Shown in pieces: positions 15,086-24,356 of a DNA stretch of 48,087 nucleotides. The DNA lies in IMG/VR virus record IMGVR_UViG_3300036781_000289, positions 1 to 48,087 of that record. One strand, given 5' to 3'. Origin of the DNA: a virus. The position numbers and the translations under genes were made by a program. The first letter of the stretch is position 1. Every line of letters begins with the position of its first letter. A model generated the notes under the pieces. That model did no database searches and was not told the DNA's origin. It saw only the letters and a list, made by a program, of their open reading frames with translations.

Positions 15086-15124
15086 ACCTATACATTTCTT
15101 CTTAAATCTATACAAACCTACCTA

Positions 15125-15154
15125 TTGCTTTTTTCTTTTCAACTGGTCTATTCT
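15125..15154 (+). promoter_or_regulatory. Promoter for protease/scaffold and capsid genes
   Basis: TTGCTT (15125-15130), 18 bases, TATTCT (15149-15154), 6 bases before the ATG. Allows capsid genes to be expressed apart from portal and MuF. Confidence 0.55.
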
Positions 15155-15160
15155 TAATGT

Positions 15161-16612
15161 ATGGATCTGTCCAGAGCTCACGATATTGTGCATACAAACG
15201 CAGGTGGTATGCACCAAAATTGTCCATTTTGCAACGGCGAAATGAACGAATCGGAAACAAAGAAAGCCGCAACCAAAATTGCGACTGAAAAGTATAAACC
15301 TCAAGTCGATCCAAGCACGCCGTATAATGAACGGTTGCAACAATACAATGAAAAATCTACTGACGATAATAAAGACGATCCTAACAAAAACAAACCTGGT
15401 GATGCTGGTGTTGACAAGCCAACCGTAAAGACAGAAAAACAAATGTCTGAACCATTTTTACGATCATCAATCAACATTATGGCGTTTTCTGAAAAGAACA
15501 ACGAACCACCAACGCACATCAAAGTTCTGCCTGTAAATACCACAATTCAAAATCCGTTATATGGTCCGGTCAAATTAACACCGGCGATTGCAGCTGATAT
15601 GATTAAAAATTTCAATGACAGTGTTCGCGCATCGTCAAATGATGCCGGTATTCCGATCGATTTTGAACACGGTGACACACAATTCAAAGACATGGCTGCC
15701 GGTTGGATCAAAAAGTTGTTTAATGAAAAAGACGGTTTATATGCTGATGTTGAATGGACAGAACCAGGAAAAGACGCATTGCAAAAGAAGTTATATAAAT
15801 TTTATTCACCTGGATTTTATTTGAAAGGATATGAAGATCCCGAAACCGGCAAACCATACGAAAATGTTATGACTGGTGGTGGTCTTGTGAATCATCCTGG
15901 TATGCCTCATTCGTTGCCGCCAATTGTAAATAGTGAAAAAGACCACTTGACAGATGAGAAAAAATCCCATATCGTATTTGTAGAGATCAAAAAAGACAAC
16001 ACAATGAAGCTGCCCGAAATAATTGCAAAACCAAAAGCTGATCGAACCGACGAAGAACAAAAATTCGTTGAAGCACACAAAGGTGAATTAACATTCGCTC
16101 AGGCAAAAACAGAAGGTTTTGCGACCGATACACCGGCAGCAACCACAACCGAAACCCCAAAAAAAGAAGAACCTTCAAACGGCGAAATAAAGATGTCAGA
16201 AGCCGAGTATAAAGATCTCATCACAATGAAAGAAGAAAGAAAACTCGAGAAAATGGTCGCTAAAGTCAAAGAAATTACGTTTAGCGATAAAGGCGTTCGA
16301 TTGCCAGTCGATCAACACGAAAAATGGGCAAAGAAAATAATCAAGATGTCTGAAGCAGAACAGACAGAAACACTTGATATGCTCAAAGCACTTCCGGTCA
16401 AAGAAGTATTTCACACATACGGTTCAGACGAAGCAATGAATTTCTCAGAAGAAAACCCTGGCATTGTTGCTGACACACTCACCAAAGCAAAAATGAAAGA
16501 AGCAGTCGACAAAGGTGCAAAACTTGATTACGGTGACGCACAAAATCTCGTTTTCAAAGAAAATCCAAAATTGAAACAACAGGTTTTCGGTAGTGCAGGA
16601 GGCAATCGCTAA
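15161..16612 (+). CDS. Mu I-like head maturation protease fused to scaffold, 483 aa
   Basis: Residues about 115-265 follow the Mu gpI protease pattern (KVLPVNTTIQNPLYGPVKLT, IPIDFEHG, DMAAGWIKKL, LYADVEWTEPGK, KKLYKFYSPGFY). FEHG probably carries the catalytic His, and a conserved Ser lies in the YKFYSPGF region. The C-terminal 200 residues are Lys/Glu-rich helical scaffold. The N-terminal 95 residues are unusual: a C-x2-C pair (MHQNCPFCNGEM) and a charged linker. It should cleave itself and head proteins during maturation. Starts 6 bases after a -10 box. Confidence 0.85.
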   Translation: MDLSRAHDIVHTNAGGMHQNCPFCNGEMNESETKKAATKIATEKYKPQVDPSTPYNERLQQYNEKSTDDNKDDPNKNKPGDAGVDKPTVKTEKQMSEPFLRSSINIMAFSEKNNEPPTHIKVLPVNTTIQNPLYGPVKLTPAIAADMIKNFNDSVRASSNDAGIPIDFEHGDTQFKDMAAGWIKKLFNEKDGLYADVEWTEPGKDALQKKLYKFYSPGFYLKGYEDPETGKPYENVMTGGGLVNHPGMPHSLPPIVNSEKDHLTDEKKSHIVFVEIKKDNTMKLPEIIAKPKADRTDEEQKFVEAHKGELTFAQAKTEGFATDTPAATTTETPKKEEPSNGEIKMSEAEYKDLITMKEERKLEKMVAKVKEITFSDKGVRLPVDQHEKWAKKIIKMSEAEQTETLDMLKALPVKEVFHTYGSDEAMNFSEENPGIVADTLTKAKMKEAVDKGAKLDYGDAQNLVFKENPKLKQQVFGSAGGNR

Positions 16613-16614
16613 CT

Positions 16615-17001
16615 ATGGCAAAATTATATAACGAATCACGTTACCAATCATTTCTCGCAACAGCAGACTTAACAGGAAAAGCAGGATATGCAGTCGCGCT
16701 TGACGGTTCAAATCCTGGACAAGTTGTTCTCGCAAACGCACAAACAAACAAAGCGATCGGTATTTTACTCGTCGAAGGTGTTGCAGCGCAAAGAGTAACC
16801 GTTCTTTTGTCTAACGGACAAGGAACAGCCGCAGCCGTTTATGGTGGAACCGTTGCAATCGGTGACGCATTGACACCAGACTCAACAGGAAAACTTATCA
16901 CAACCACGACATCAGGGGATCAAATTGTTGCGAGAGCTAAGGTTGCCGGCGTGACTGGAGAAGTTCACGAAGTCTTGCTGGAGAAAGGATTTGTTCACTA
17001 A
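16615..17001 (+). CDS. Capsid decoration protein, DUF2190-like, 128 aa
   Basis: A small beta-rich protein (GKAGYAVALDGSNPGQVVLA, TNKAIGILLVEGVAAQRVTV, GGTVAIGDALTPDSTGKL) with the repeating pattern of DUF2190/head-fibre stabilisers. Located between scaffold/protease and major capsid genes, as in many phages. It would bind the outside of the capsid. Confidence 0.8.
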   Translation: MAKLYNESRYQSFLATADLTGKAGYAVALDGSNPGQVVLANAQTNKAIGILLVEGVAAQRVTVLLSNGQGTAAAVYGGTVAIGDALTPDSTGKLITTTTSGDQIVARAKVAGVTGEVHEVLLEKGFVH

Positions 17002-17007
17002 TAACTT

Positions 17008-17997
17008 ATGAATCCACAAATTGCATCACAGTACGTTAATATTCCGTTGACAAACTACTCAATCGAGAAAGCGCCAGCCGGATTCATCGCAGACATACTT
17101 GCACCGGTTTTGCCTGTAAAGTTTGACACGGGTATTTACTACGAATACGGTCAGGAAGATTTTGATGTTTCCGACAGTGACGTTCGCGCACCAGGTACCG
17201 AAGCATCGATCGAGGGGTATTCACTCATTAAACACACATACGGACCTCTTGAAGATCATGCACGAAAAATCAAAGTTCCAATCGAGCAACAGAGAAACCA
17301 AATGGCACCACTTGATGCTTTACAGGATGCAACACGAAAACTTACTCGTCGAGCAAAAATGTATAAAGAGGTTGATTTGTTCAATCAAATCTCAAACACC
17401 AGTGTCATCACACAGAATTCAACACCAACGTTCAAATGGGATGATTTCGACAATTCCGATATTGCAAGTGATTTCTCAGCTGCATTTGACACAATCATGG
17501 CCGGAATTCAAAAAGATCGTTCCGAACTGTCAGTCGTTCTTTCTTATCCAACATGGACAAAGATGCGACATCATCCACAAATCATGGAGTTTTTCAAATA
17601 CGGAAACAACGGTGCGCCTATCATCACCGCCGATATGTTCCGAGAATTCCTTGGAGTCAAAGAAGTTTTGTTTGCTAACACTGTTAAAAACACAACGTAT
17701 GAAGGTGTTACACCTGTCACGAACAGTTATGTATTCGGCAAAAACGCTTGGGTTATTTATCGAGATTCTTCACCAAGTCTTTACACTGTTTCCGGTCTTT
17801 ACACATTGAATTTGCCAGGTATAAATCAAGGCGGTTCAGCAGCACCACTTGCAGGTGTTGAAGGTGGCGGACCTTGGACAATTTATCACTATTGGAGTCA
17901 GAAACAGAAATCCGACTACGTTGAAATTTCGTACTACTACCAACAGTTTGTCATGGCACCACAGGCGATTTACTACTTCCAAAACGCCGTTTCCTAA
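17008..17997 (+). CDS. Major capsid protein (HK97 fold), 329 aa
   Basis: Position right after protease and decoration genes, length, and a segment such as YSLIKHTYGPLEDHARKIKV then DALQDATRKLTRRAKMYKEV (spine helix) indicate an HK97-fold capsid protein of the E-like type. The C-terminal FGKNAWVIYRD and the final beta strands fit the A-domain. No delta domain separate from the scaffold. Starts without an RBS, 6 bases after the previous stop. Confidence 0.88.
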   Translation: MNPQIASQYVNIPLTNYSIEKAPAGFIADILAPVLPVKFDTGIYYEYGQEDFDVSDSDVRAPGTEASIEGYSLIKHTYGPLEDHARKIKVPIEQQRNQMAPLDALQDATRKLTRRAKMYKEVDLFNQISNTSVITQNSTPTFKWDDFDNSDIASDFSAAFDTIMAGIQKDRSELSVVLSYPTWTKMRHHPQIMEFFKYGNNGAPIITADMFREFLGVKEVLFANTVKNTTYEGVTPVTNSYVFGKNAWVIYRDSSPSLYTVSGLYTLNLPGINQGGSAAPLAGVEGGGPWTIYHYWSQKQKSDYVEISYYYQQFVMAPQAIYYFQNAVS

Positions 17998-17999
17998 CT

Positions 18000-18830
18000 A
18001 TGAATAGTACGCAAGTTCACAATCGCGATGTCAGTTATCTGGCAAGAGAATTCGTCCCAGCCGGTGCAAATACGGTTTATGCGAGGCGTAATTCATTCGC
18101 TGCACCTGCAACCGCCGCTGCAAACAAAATCATAGCTGGTCGAACTGAAACCGCTTTATTTCTTGCTCAAGTTTATAGTTTCACCGTTACTTCTGCTAAT
18201 GCAACCGCCGGTGCAATTTACACCGATGCAAATGGTAATCAATGGACAGTCGTTGCGACAATTGCCGGTGCGACAACATTGGTTTTGACTTCTGCATCCG
18301 GAACACCGCCAGCAAGCGGCACATTAACAAAATTAAGTGGAACCGGTGACGCAACGATCACGTTTTCAACTCCTGGATCAAATTTACTTACACAACCCGA
18401 CGTTGCAAGAGTTTTCAGTATTACCGGAACTGGAAGCGATCACGATGCGACCGGAAACGTTGTCTTGACAATCTTGGACGTTCGTGGCAATATTGTCACC
18501 GATACCATTGCGTTAAACAGCAACACGACAGTAAACGGCGTCAAAGCTGGTTTGAAAATTATTTCAATTGATTTGACTGGTGTTTCTGCATTGGACGCAA
18601 ACGCAGGAGTTGAAGTCGGTACAACACAAATTCTTGGACTTGATCGACTTTGTGATTCTGACGGTGTTGTGAAAGCAACCGTCAATGGTGCTGCCGATTC
18701 AGCACTTCCAACAGTTACATTTGATGCGGCCAACATTTCAGGTAATACCGTTTCACCGGCAACCGCGCCAAATGCGTCACGCAATTTTATTTTCACATTC
18801 TTCACGAATGAAGTGAGAACAGGTAAGTAA
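18000..18830 (+). CDS. Beta-rich head-associated structural protein, 276 aa
   Basis: Long stretches of Ala/Thr/Gly-rich beta sequence (TNEVRTGK end; GNVVLTILDVRGNIVTDTIA) suggest one or two beta-sandwich domains. Located directly after the capsid gene with a 2-base gap. Probably a capsid or connector-attached decoration protein. No named family. Confidence 0.75.
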   Translation: MNSTQVHNRDVSYLAREFVPAGANTVYARRNSFAAPATAAANKIIAGRTETALFLAQVYSFTVTSANATAGAIYTDANGNQWTVVATIAGATTLVLTSASGTPPASGTLTKLSGTGDATITFSTPGSNLLTQPDVARVFSITGTGSDHDATGNVVLTILDVRGNIVTDTIALNSNTTVNGVKAGLKIISIDLTGVSALDANAGVEVGTTQILGLDRLCDSDGVVKATVNGAADSALPTVTFDAANISGNTVSPATAPNASRNFIFTFFTNEVRTGK

Positions 18831-18832
18831 TT

Positions 18833-19135
18833 ATGAAAGTTCAAGCAATCACAAATCTTATTTATAAAGGCACACATTATTTCAAAAATGCGATTCTCGA
18901 AATCGAAGATCGTCATTTCGCGCATTTGCAAAATCAAAACATGGTGACACAAAACATTGAAACACCGGCGAAAGAAGAACCAAAGACCGACGTGTCAACT
19001 CCAAAAGATCAGGTGTCAAGTAAAGACGAAGAAAAGGACGAACCAAAAGATCAATTGGACGATGAGGAATCCGATGAGGACGATGAAAATGATCCAGGCG
19101 AACCATCACAACCGCAAGCGCCGATAAACGGATAA
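18833..19135 (+). CDS. Small head-region protein with acidic tail, 100 aa
   Basis: The N-terminal 40 residues (MKVQAITNLIYKGTHYFKNA) form a small beta unit seen in short phage head proteins. The remaining 60 are a disordered Lys/Asp/Glu/Pro tail (DDEESDEDDENDPGEPSQPQ). Probably a decoration or connector accessory protein. Confidence 0.7.
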   Translation: MKVQAITNLIYKGTHYFKNAILEIEDRHFAHLQNQNMVTQNIETPAKEEPKTDVSTPKDQVSSKDEEKDEPKDQLDDEESDEDDENDPGEPSQPQAPING

Positions 19136-19164
19136 TTGACAAACTTCTCTTTAACCTCTACGAT
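19136..19164 (+). promoter_or_regulatory. Promoter, leaderless
   Basis: Perfect TTGACA (19136-19141), 17 bases, TACGAT (19159-19164), 7 bases to the ATG at 19172. Confidence 0.6.
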
Positions 19165-19171
19165 TTAAGTT

Positions 19172-19543
19172 ATGGCACATCGAATCAGAAAAGTTCAACT
19201 CACAATTCTTTGCAACACAACGAATAACACCGTTCCGGCAGTTGCACCAACCGCAAAGTTTAATGGTATTTTTCGCGGTATCAAGATCAAAACACCGGCC
19301 GTGATTGATAATTCCGGAACACTTGCCGTTACGGTCAAAGATGCAGACGGTGACACGCTTTATACAAAATCCGCAATTGCACAAAATACCACAAACACCG
19401 AATTTCAAGATTCAAACCACATTCAACATTCCGAACCACTCACAGGCACATATACAATCAATCCATTATTTTCAGCAACTCAAGCCGAAGTGCAAACCGT
19501 TATTGTAACGATTTTCTATGAAGCGTTTATTGACACGCCGTAA
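19172..19543 (+). CDS. Beta-rich structural protein, 123 aa
   Basis: Predicted beta sandwich (GIFRGIKIKTPAVIDNSGTL, VTVKDADGDTLYTKSAIAQN), ending with a strand TVIVTIFYEAFID. Resembles small decoration or tail-adaptor proteins by context only. Confidence 0.7.
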   Translation: MAHRIRKVQLTILCNTTNNTVPAVAPTAKFNGIFRGIKIKTPAVIDNSGTLAVTVKDADGDTLYTKSAIAQNTTNTEFQDSNHIQHSEPLTGTYTINPLFSATQAEVQTVIVTIFYEAFIDTP

Positions 19544-19558
19544 TCACTACGGTAAGCT
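19530..19558 (+). promoter_or_regulatory. Promoter inside the end of the preceding gene, leaderless
   Basis: TTGACA (19530-19535) lies in the codons for the last residues of the preceding gene; 17 bases, then a weak TAAGCT (19553-19558) and 6 bases to ATG 19565. Confidence 0.45.
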
Positions 19559-19564
19559 AATTTT

Positions 19565-19873
19565 ATGGAACCAAAATTCAACGTTGACCAATTAGTAAAA
19601 TTCAAAGAAGATCACGACCGGATGACCGGAAAAGTTTTGTCGTATTCGTGGGATTCTGAAAACGGTTACACATACAAAGTTTCTTCCCGTTATTACGATG
19701 TAAACGAACATGGCATGATTGACGGAATCATCACTTGTCGTGAGGATGAACTTGTCGATATGACAGGTTATACCGGTTCAAGAACTCCAATAAAACCCGA
19801 TGTGAACGTTGATTTGAAAGAAAAAGCAGAACCGGCAACGCCTGAAGTACCGGCAGAACCAGCAAAAGCATGA
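19565..19873 (+). CDS. Hypothetical structural-region protein, 102 aa
   Basis: The first 75 residues look like a small SH3/KOW-like barrel (FNVDQLVKFKEDHDRMTGKV, YTYKVSSRYYDVNEHG, ITCREDELVDM). The end is a Pro/Ala/Glu-rich tail. Stop overlaps the next ATG as ATGA. Confidence 0.7.
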   Translation: MEPKFNVDQLVKFKEDHDRMTGKVLSYSWDSENGYTYKVSSRYYDVNEHGMIDGIITCREDELVDMTGYTGSRTPIKPDVNVDLKEKAEPATPEVPAEPAKA

Positions 19874-20571
19874 ATAAAGCAATTCACGAAAAAACAAAAG
19901 TCAAAGGTATCGTTTATCGACGAGCGTTCAATACGCCGTATCTCAAACACTTATTGGAACTTCACACTGGCGTGAATTTTGACGATGCGTACAAGATCAC
20001 CGCCAATAACAAAAAAACGATTGATTTTAATGCCCTCACACTTATGGCACTTGATGTCATCAAGTCACAAGAACTTGATAAATACCTTGATATGGCAGCT
20101 AAACCGCAATTTGCCGACAATTTCGTTTGGAAACTTATTTATAAACTCACGAAAAAAGATATTATTCTCCCTGGAATCACCGGTCATTGGACGACAAGAC
20201 CTGTTAAATCGAATTTGGTGACCAATGTTGGTCACGCTGGTTATGCCGGTCAAGTTGGCGGCGTTACATCAACCGCATTTACTGCAATCGCTTATGGAAC
20301 CGGTGCAACTGCCGCTGCCGTAACCGACACCGCATTGCAAACAGAAGTGTCAAGAGGTGCTGCAACCGTTTCACGCGTTACAACATCGGTGACAAATGAT
20401 ACATCACAATGGGTGAAAACATTTACAGCCGGTGGAACGCAAGCGATCACCGAAGAAGGAATACTCGACAACAATTCAACCGGTGGGAATTTGCTTGCTC
20501 ACAACGTTTTTTCAGCCGTAAACATGGTCAACGGTGACACGCTCCAATTTACGCATCAGATCCAAAGTTAG
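19870..20571 (+). CDS. Phage structural protein (conserved connector/tail-region type), 233 aa
   Basis: The C-terminal half (ALQTEVSRGAATVSRVTTSV, VKTFTAGGTQAITEEGI, NGDTLQFTHQI) matches a pattern I recognise from hypothetical structural proteins next to capsid genes in many phages, where a beta sandwich follows an Ala/Thr-rich linker. The N-terminal part is helical and basic. Role uncertain. Confidence 0.75.
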   Translation: MNKAIHEKTKVKGIVYRRAFNTPYLKHLLELHTGVNFDDAYKITANNKKTIDFNALTLMALDVIKSQELDKYLDMAAKPQFADNFVWKLIYKLTKKDIILPGITGHWTTRPVKSNLVTNVGHAGYAGQVGGVTSTAFTAIAYGTGATAAAVTDTALQTEVSRGAATVSRVTTSVTNDTSQWVKTFTAGGTQAITEEGILDNNSTGGNLLAHNVFSAVNMVNGDTLQFTHQIQS

Positions 20572-20576
20572 TTTGC

Positions 20577-20582
20577 TATGAT
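20577..20582 (+). promoter_or_regulatory. Extended -10 element before the repeat-protein gene
   Basis: TGC-TATGAT with the ATG 6 bases downstream; no clear -35. Confidence 0.4.
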
Positions 20583-20588
20583 TAAAAC

Positions 20589-22934
20589 ATGGCAGCGGTA
20601 ACAAGTCGAATCTCAACAGCTTCAACTACAAATGCGGCAACGTATGCTTCTGGTTCATTTACTCCTGCAGCTAGTGAATTACTTGTCGTTTTTGTTGTAT
20701 GTACCGGTGATAGTGCAGGTGTAGGCACATTATCTGATTCACAAGGTCTTAATTGGACAAGGGTAACAGTAGCAAATAAAAATTCTTCCGCAGACAAACT
20801 TTATTGTTTTGTTGCAAATAAGAAAGCTGCAAATTCTTCAATGACGGTAACATTTGCAACGAATAACGGAAGTGCATCCGGTGCGGTTATTCAAGCATTG
20901 GGCGTTTCATCAATGAATCGAGTTGGACTGGGCGCAGTTCGACAATCAAGTATTGCAAATAATGTAGCAGCTGGAACTCCTGCAGCGACTTTTGGAGCAG
21001 CTGCGCTTACCGGAAATCCTGTATTTAGCTTTGTTGCGAATCAAACAAGTCCGGCTTTAACAACAGGTCATCCACCAACCTCTTTTACACAAGGGACAGA
21101 CACCGGTTATTCGACCCCGACTACTGGTGCTATTGCTGCATGGATCGCGTCAGGCTTTACGGGAACCACTGTAACATGGGGAACATCGAGTGCGACTTCT
21201 TATGGCTCAATTGTTTTAGAACTTGATACAACCTCGCCGGCTGCCATGTCTACCCTCACCGATGCTTTTGGGGGAGTAGTTCTTGATACGACAAAATGGA
21301 TTGATGCTTCATTTGGAGGAAGTCAGGTTGAAGCATTGGGTTATTTATCTCTTGCGCCTGGAACATTAAATGCTGGTTCCGGCGGCGAAGTAGATGCTAA
21401 CGCATATTATTCTTTGATAGGAAGCTATGCTCTTGTTAAGATTACTCAAATACCTGTTCAAAACGCAGAATATAGTTTGATTCTTTCTTTGGGAACTGAT
21501 GGCAATAATTTGATTCGTATTACTGGTTATGCCGTTGATGGACATTTTGAAGCGGTAAAGGTCGTTAATGGAAGTTATACACAACTTGCAACAGGTACCT
21601 TTAATATTTCAACAACAAATTGGTGGAGAATTCGAGAAGCTAGCGGAACCGTATTTTGGGAATACAGCGCAGATGGCAGTAGTTGGTCAACATTATTTTC
21701 TGTAGCTGCCCCAATAGATGTATCAACACTTATTCCAACGCTGCAATGTTATGACGGTTCTTCCGATAGCGCGCCTGGGTCAGTTCGTTTTGTTAACTTC
21801 AATATTGTTGGTGGAACAAACTACACCAAGAGTTTGAATGATTCTGTTACTTTGACGGAAACATTGAAACGATCTACGAGCAAAACGCTTGTCGCGTCAA
21901 TTACTCTTACTGAAACATTGAAACGTGCAACTTCAAAAAAGATTAGTACGTCAATTTCTCTTGTTGAAACGCTCAAACGTGCGACTGCGAAAACGATTAA
22001 CACATCAATCAGTCTTACCGAAATACTCAAAAAACAAACCAACAAAACACTTGTTATGTCAATTACGTTGACACAAATTCTATTCAAACGCGCAACTGGT
22101 AAAACACTTGCGACATCGGTGACGCTTATTGAAACGCTTAGTCGTCACGATGTTTTTGCTCGAATAATTGTTGATTCAGTAACACTTGTTGAAACCTTGC
22201 AGAAAAAAACAAGTAAATTGTTGGCGACATCCGTGTCGTTAAGTGAAACATTGTCGCGTATTCAAGGAAAATTGTTCACAACTTCTGTCACGCTTACGGA
22301 AACCTTATTGCGCGCGTCAGCAAAAAGGTTGACAACTTCGGTGTCATTAACCGAAACGCTCAAACGTGCGACAACTCGTTTGCTGGTGACATCAGTGTCA
22401 CTCACAGATAGTTTGAAGCGTTCTGACAGTAAAACTTTGTCAATGTCAGTGACGTTGACAGACAAATTGATACGAAATACCGGCAAAACATTTGTTGCAT
22501 CGATCAATTTGGTAGACAAACTTATAAAGAATCCGGCCAAAATGTTCAAAGATTCGTTCACATTGATCGAATTCCTGTTAAAACGTAGTGCGTTTTATCG
22601 AACAATTGTCGAAACTATCAGTTTATCAGACAGACTTGCGCGATCGGTGACAAAACAGTTCATCACTTCTGTCACACTTTCGGAAGTTTTGCAAAAAAAC
22701 ATTCGAAAGTTATTGACCGATCATGTAACACTTGGCGAACTTCTCAATCAAGTGGCACAACTTGCACGCAAATATGCAAAATCAATGACTGGTTATTTGT
22801 TCGCAAAGTCCAACGATGAAACGTTTATCGAAGCACCGGAAACGACAACGCTTGAAACGAAACGAACTGCCACACCAATCACTTTCAAAAAAAGTAATAC
22901 ACCTTTACGAATGAAACGCGATCATGTAGAGTAA
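20589..22934 (+). CDS. Large virion protein: beta-sandwich, LamG-like domain and 17 tandem 18-aa repeats, 781 aa
   Basis: Three parts. Residues 1-217: an Ala/Thr-rich beta sandwich. Residues about 218-412: a concanavalin/LamG-like domain (VVLDTTKWIDASFGGSQVEA ... FWEYSADGSSW ... VRFVNFNIVGG). Residues about 414-725: 17 tandem repeats of 18 (sometimes 19-20) residues with consensus K-x-L-x-x-S-[VI]-[TS]-L-[TS]-E-x-L-x-[RK]-x-x-x. The tail is basic. Placed before the connector genes, so virion location is inferred. The repeat region would make a regular solenoid or fibre; the LamG-like domain suggests glycan binding. Confidence 0.75.
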   Translation: MAAVTSRISTASTTNAATYASGSFTPAASELLVVFVVCTGDSAGVGTLSDSQGLNWTRVTVANKNSSADKLYCFVANKKAANSSMTVTFATNNGSASGAVIQALGVSSMNRVGLGAVRQSSIANNVAAGTPAATFGAAALTGNPVFSFVANQTSPALTTGHPPTSFTQGTDTGYSTPTTGAIAAWIASGFTGTTVTWGTSSATSYGSIVLELDTTSPAAMSTLTDAFGGVVLDTTKWIDASFGGSQVEALGYLSLAPGTLNAGSGGEVDANAYYSLIGSYALVKITQIPVQNAEYSLILSLGTDGNNLIRITGYAVDGHFEAVKVVNGSYTQLATGTFNISTTNWWRIREASGTVFWEYSADGSSWSTLFSVAAPIDVSTLIPTLQCYDGSSDSAPGSVRFVNFNIVGGTNYTKSLNDSVTLTETLKRSTSKTLVASITLTETLKRATSKKISTSISLVETLKRATAKTINTSISLTEILKKQTNKTLVMSITLTQILFKRATGKTLATSVTLIETLSRHDVFARIIVDSVTLVETLQKKTSKLLATSVSLSETLSRIQGKLFTTSVTLTETLLRASAKRLTTSVSLTETLKRATTRLLVTSVSLTDSLKRSDSKTLSMSVTLTDKLIRNTGKTFVASINLVDKLIKNPAKMFKDSFTLIEFLLKRSAFYRTIVETISLSDRLARSVTKQFITSVTLSEVLQKNIRKLLTDHVTLGELLNQVAQLARKYAKSMTGYLFAKSNDETFIEAPETTTLETKRTATPITFKKSNTPLRMKRDHVE
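21828..22770 (+). repeat. Tandem 54-bp coding repeats (17 copies, diverged)
   Basis: Protein-level repeats are clear (ASITLTETLKRATSK, TSVSLTETLKRATT, TSVTLTETLLRASA). At DNA level, copies differ by many synonymous changes, so the array is old or selected against recombination. Confidence 0.85.
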
Positions 22935-22938
22935 AACT

Positions 22939-23889
22939 ATGGCCACAATAAAACAGACATTCAACGTTCCAGGGTTTTTGTCAAATAACATTGTCACTGA
23001 TTTGGATGTCGCCGCAAATGCCGCACTTGGCCAAAATCAAATCACATTTATAAGCGTTGAAGGTTTATCAAATAACGATTATCTTGTTATTTCTCGAAAC
23101 ATGGAAGTTGCCGAAATCCTTAAAGTGCAAAGCATTTCCGGTCAAACCGTTACGTTTACCACTAATTTAGTTCAAAATCACAATGAACACGAACACGCCG
23201 ATAAAATCAACGGCGATCAAATCCAGGTATGGCGCGCACCAAATGTTGACGGTACTATTCCGGATGATTCCACATTCGTCGTTTTGGGTTCGGCCGTTTC
23301 TATTCAACCCGATCAACCATATACGCAAGTGACCGATGCCGCCGGCGGCGATGCGTGGTGGTATAAATTCACCTATCACAATTCAACAAGTGGTGCCGAT
23401 ACCGATTTGTCAGAAGCCGAAGCCGTGCGCGGTGGCGGTTATGGCGATTTGTGTTCGATTCAAGACATTATCGATGAAGCCGGTTTGAAAGATGTCAAAA
23501 CCGATCCGTCACTTCTTGCCGGTTATCGCGCGGAATCGCAATACGAAGTCAATGGTGGTTTGGCAAGTGCCGGTTATTTGATTCCATTACAAACACAAAA
23601 TGGTGCATTGTTTATCCCGCCAAATGTCACCGGTATCACAAAACGACTTGCTGCAGGTTTTGCATTGACGAAGAATTACGGAACGGTCAAACCAGGATCG
23701 GCAAAAGACGGTGCAGCGAAACGCGATGAAGCACGACAAGCCGTTGCGATGATTCAATTGAACGATGTGCTTTTGCTTGATACCAATGGCACTCAACTTG
23801 CAAAAGCTGCACTTGTTGCCGGTTATCCCGATGACACAACGGCTTGCGAAGATGAAGATATAATGATGACAATGGGAAAACGTTTCTAA
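22939..23889 (+). CDS. Head-tail connector region protein with gp36-like C-terminus, 316 aa
   Basis: Residues 1-160 look beta-rich (carbohydrate- or tail-adaptor-like). From about 165 (GGGYGDLCSIQDIIDEAGLK) the sequence follows the pattern of Mu gp36/DUF1320-like connector proteins, including RAESQYEVNGGLASAGYLIP and the helical end ITKRLAAGFALTKNYG. It probably joins the portal to the tail. An N-terminal extension makes it longer than the usual family of about 140-150. Confidence 0.65.
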   Translation: MATIKQTFNVPGFLSNNIVTDLDVAANAALGQNQITFISVEGLSNNDYLVISRNMEVAEILKVQSISGQTVTFTTNLVQNHNEHEHADKINGDQIQVWRAPNVDGTIPDDSTFVVLGSAVSIQPDQPYTQVTDAAGGDAWWYKFTYHNSTSGADTDLSEAEAVRGGGYGDLCSIQDIIDEAGLKDVKTDPSLLAGYRAESQYEVNGGLASAGYLIPLQTQNGALFIPPNVTGITKRLAAGFALTKNYGTVKPGSAKDGAAKRDEARQAVAMIQLNDVLLLDTNGTQLAKAALVAGYPDDTTACEDEDIMMTMGKRF

Positions 23890-23890
23890 A

Positions 23891-24337
23891 ATGATAAACG
23901 TCAATATCTCCGTTACTGGTTTGGATGAATCCTTAACCATGATTAACAACCTCAAAGCTGCCGTTGCCGATGTTTCAATGGAAATGCAGGACATTGGCGA
24001 TTACTTGATGCAGTTTTATTCCGGTGACGTGTACGATTCCGAAGGTGGTGCATTTGGACATCAATGGCAACCACTCAGCGAAGCGTATGCGGTCGAAAAA
24101 GCGAAACGGTGGGGATCAAATACCATTCTTGTTGCAAGCGGTCAAATGCGAAATAGTTATTCGCTGCAAACATCCAGTCAAAGTATGACGATCAGTAATT
24201 CCGCACCATATTTTGAATATCACCAGGACGGAACAGGTCGGATGCCGCAACGTATTTTGTTCGATGTCGACCAAGACCGGCTTGATTATATTACCAATAC
24301 AATATTAAATGGAATTATAGGAAAGTTAGGGTTTTAG
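23891..24337 (+). CDS. Tail completion protein (Mu gpG-like virion morphogenesis), 148 aa
   Basis: Pattern G-x-x-W-x-P-L-S-x-x-Y (GHQWQPLSEAYAVEKAKRWG), I-L-V-A-S-G-Q-M-R-N-S-Y, then Y-F-E-Y-H-Q-D-G-x-G-R-M-P-Q-R, which are the family landmarks of phage virion morphogenesis / HK97 gp10-like proteins. It completes the neck before tail joining. Confidence 0.85.
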   Translation: MINVNISVTGLDESLTMINNLKAAVADVSMEMQDIGDYLMQFYSGDVYDSEGGAFGHQWQPLSEAYAVEKAKRWGSNTILVASGQMRNSYSLQTSSQSMTISNSAPYFEYHQDGTGRMPQRILFDVDQDRLDYITNTILNGIIGKLGF

Positions 24338-24356
24338 TCCTTAAACTTCTTAAACT

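Noticed and set aside
17123-17809. 228-residue frame inside the capsid gene
   Set aside because: Shifted shadow of the capsid gene; composition rich in Ser/His/Lys without domain pattern.
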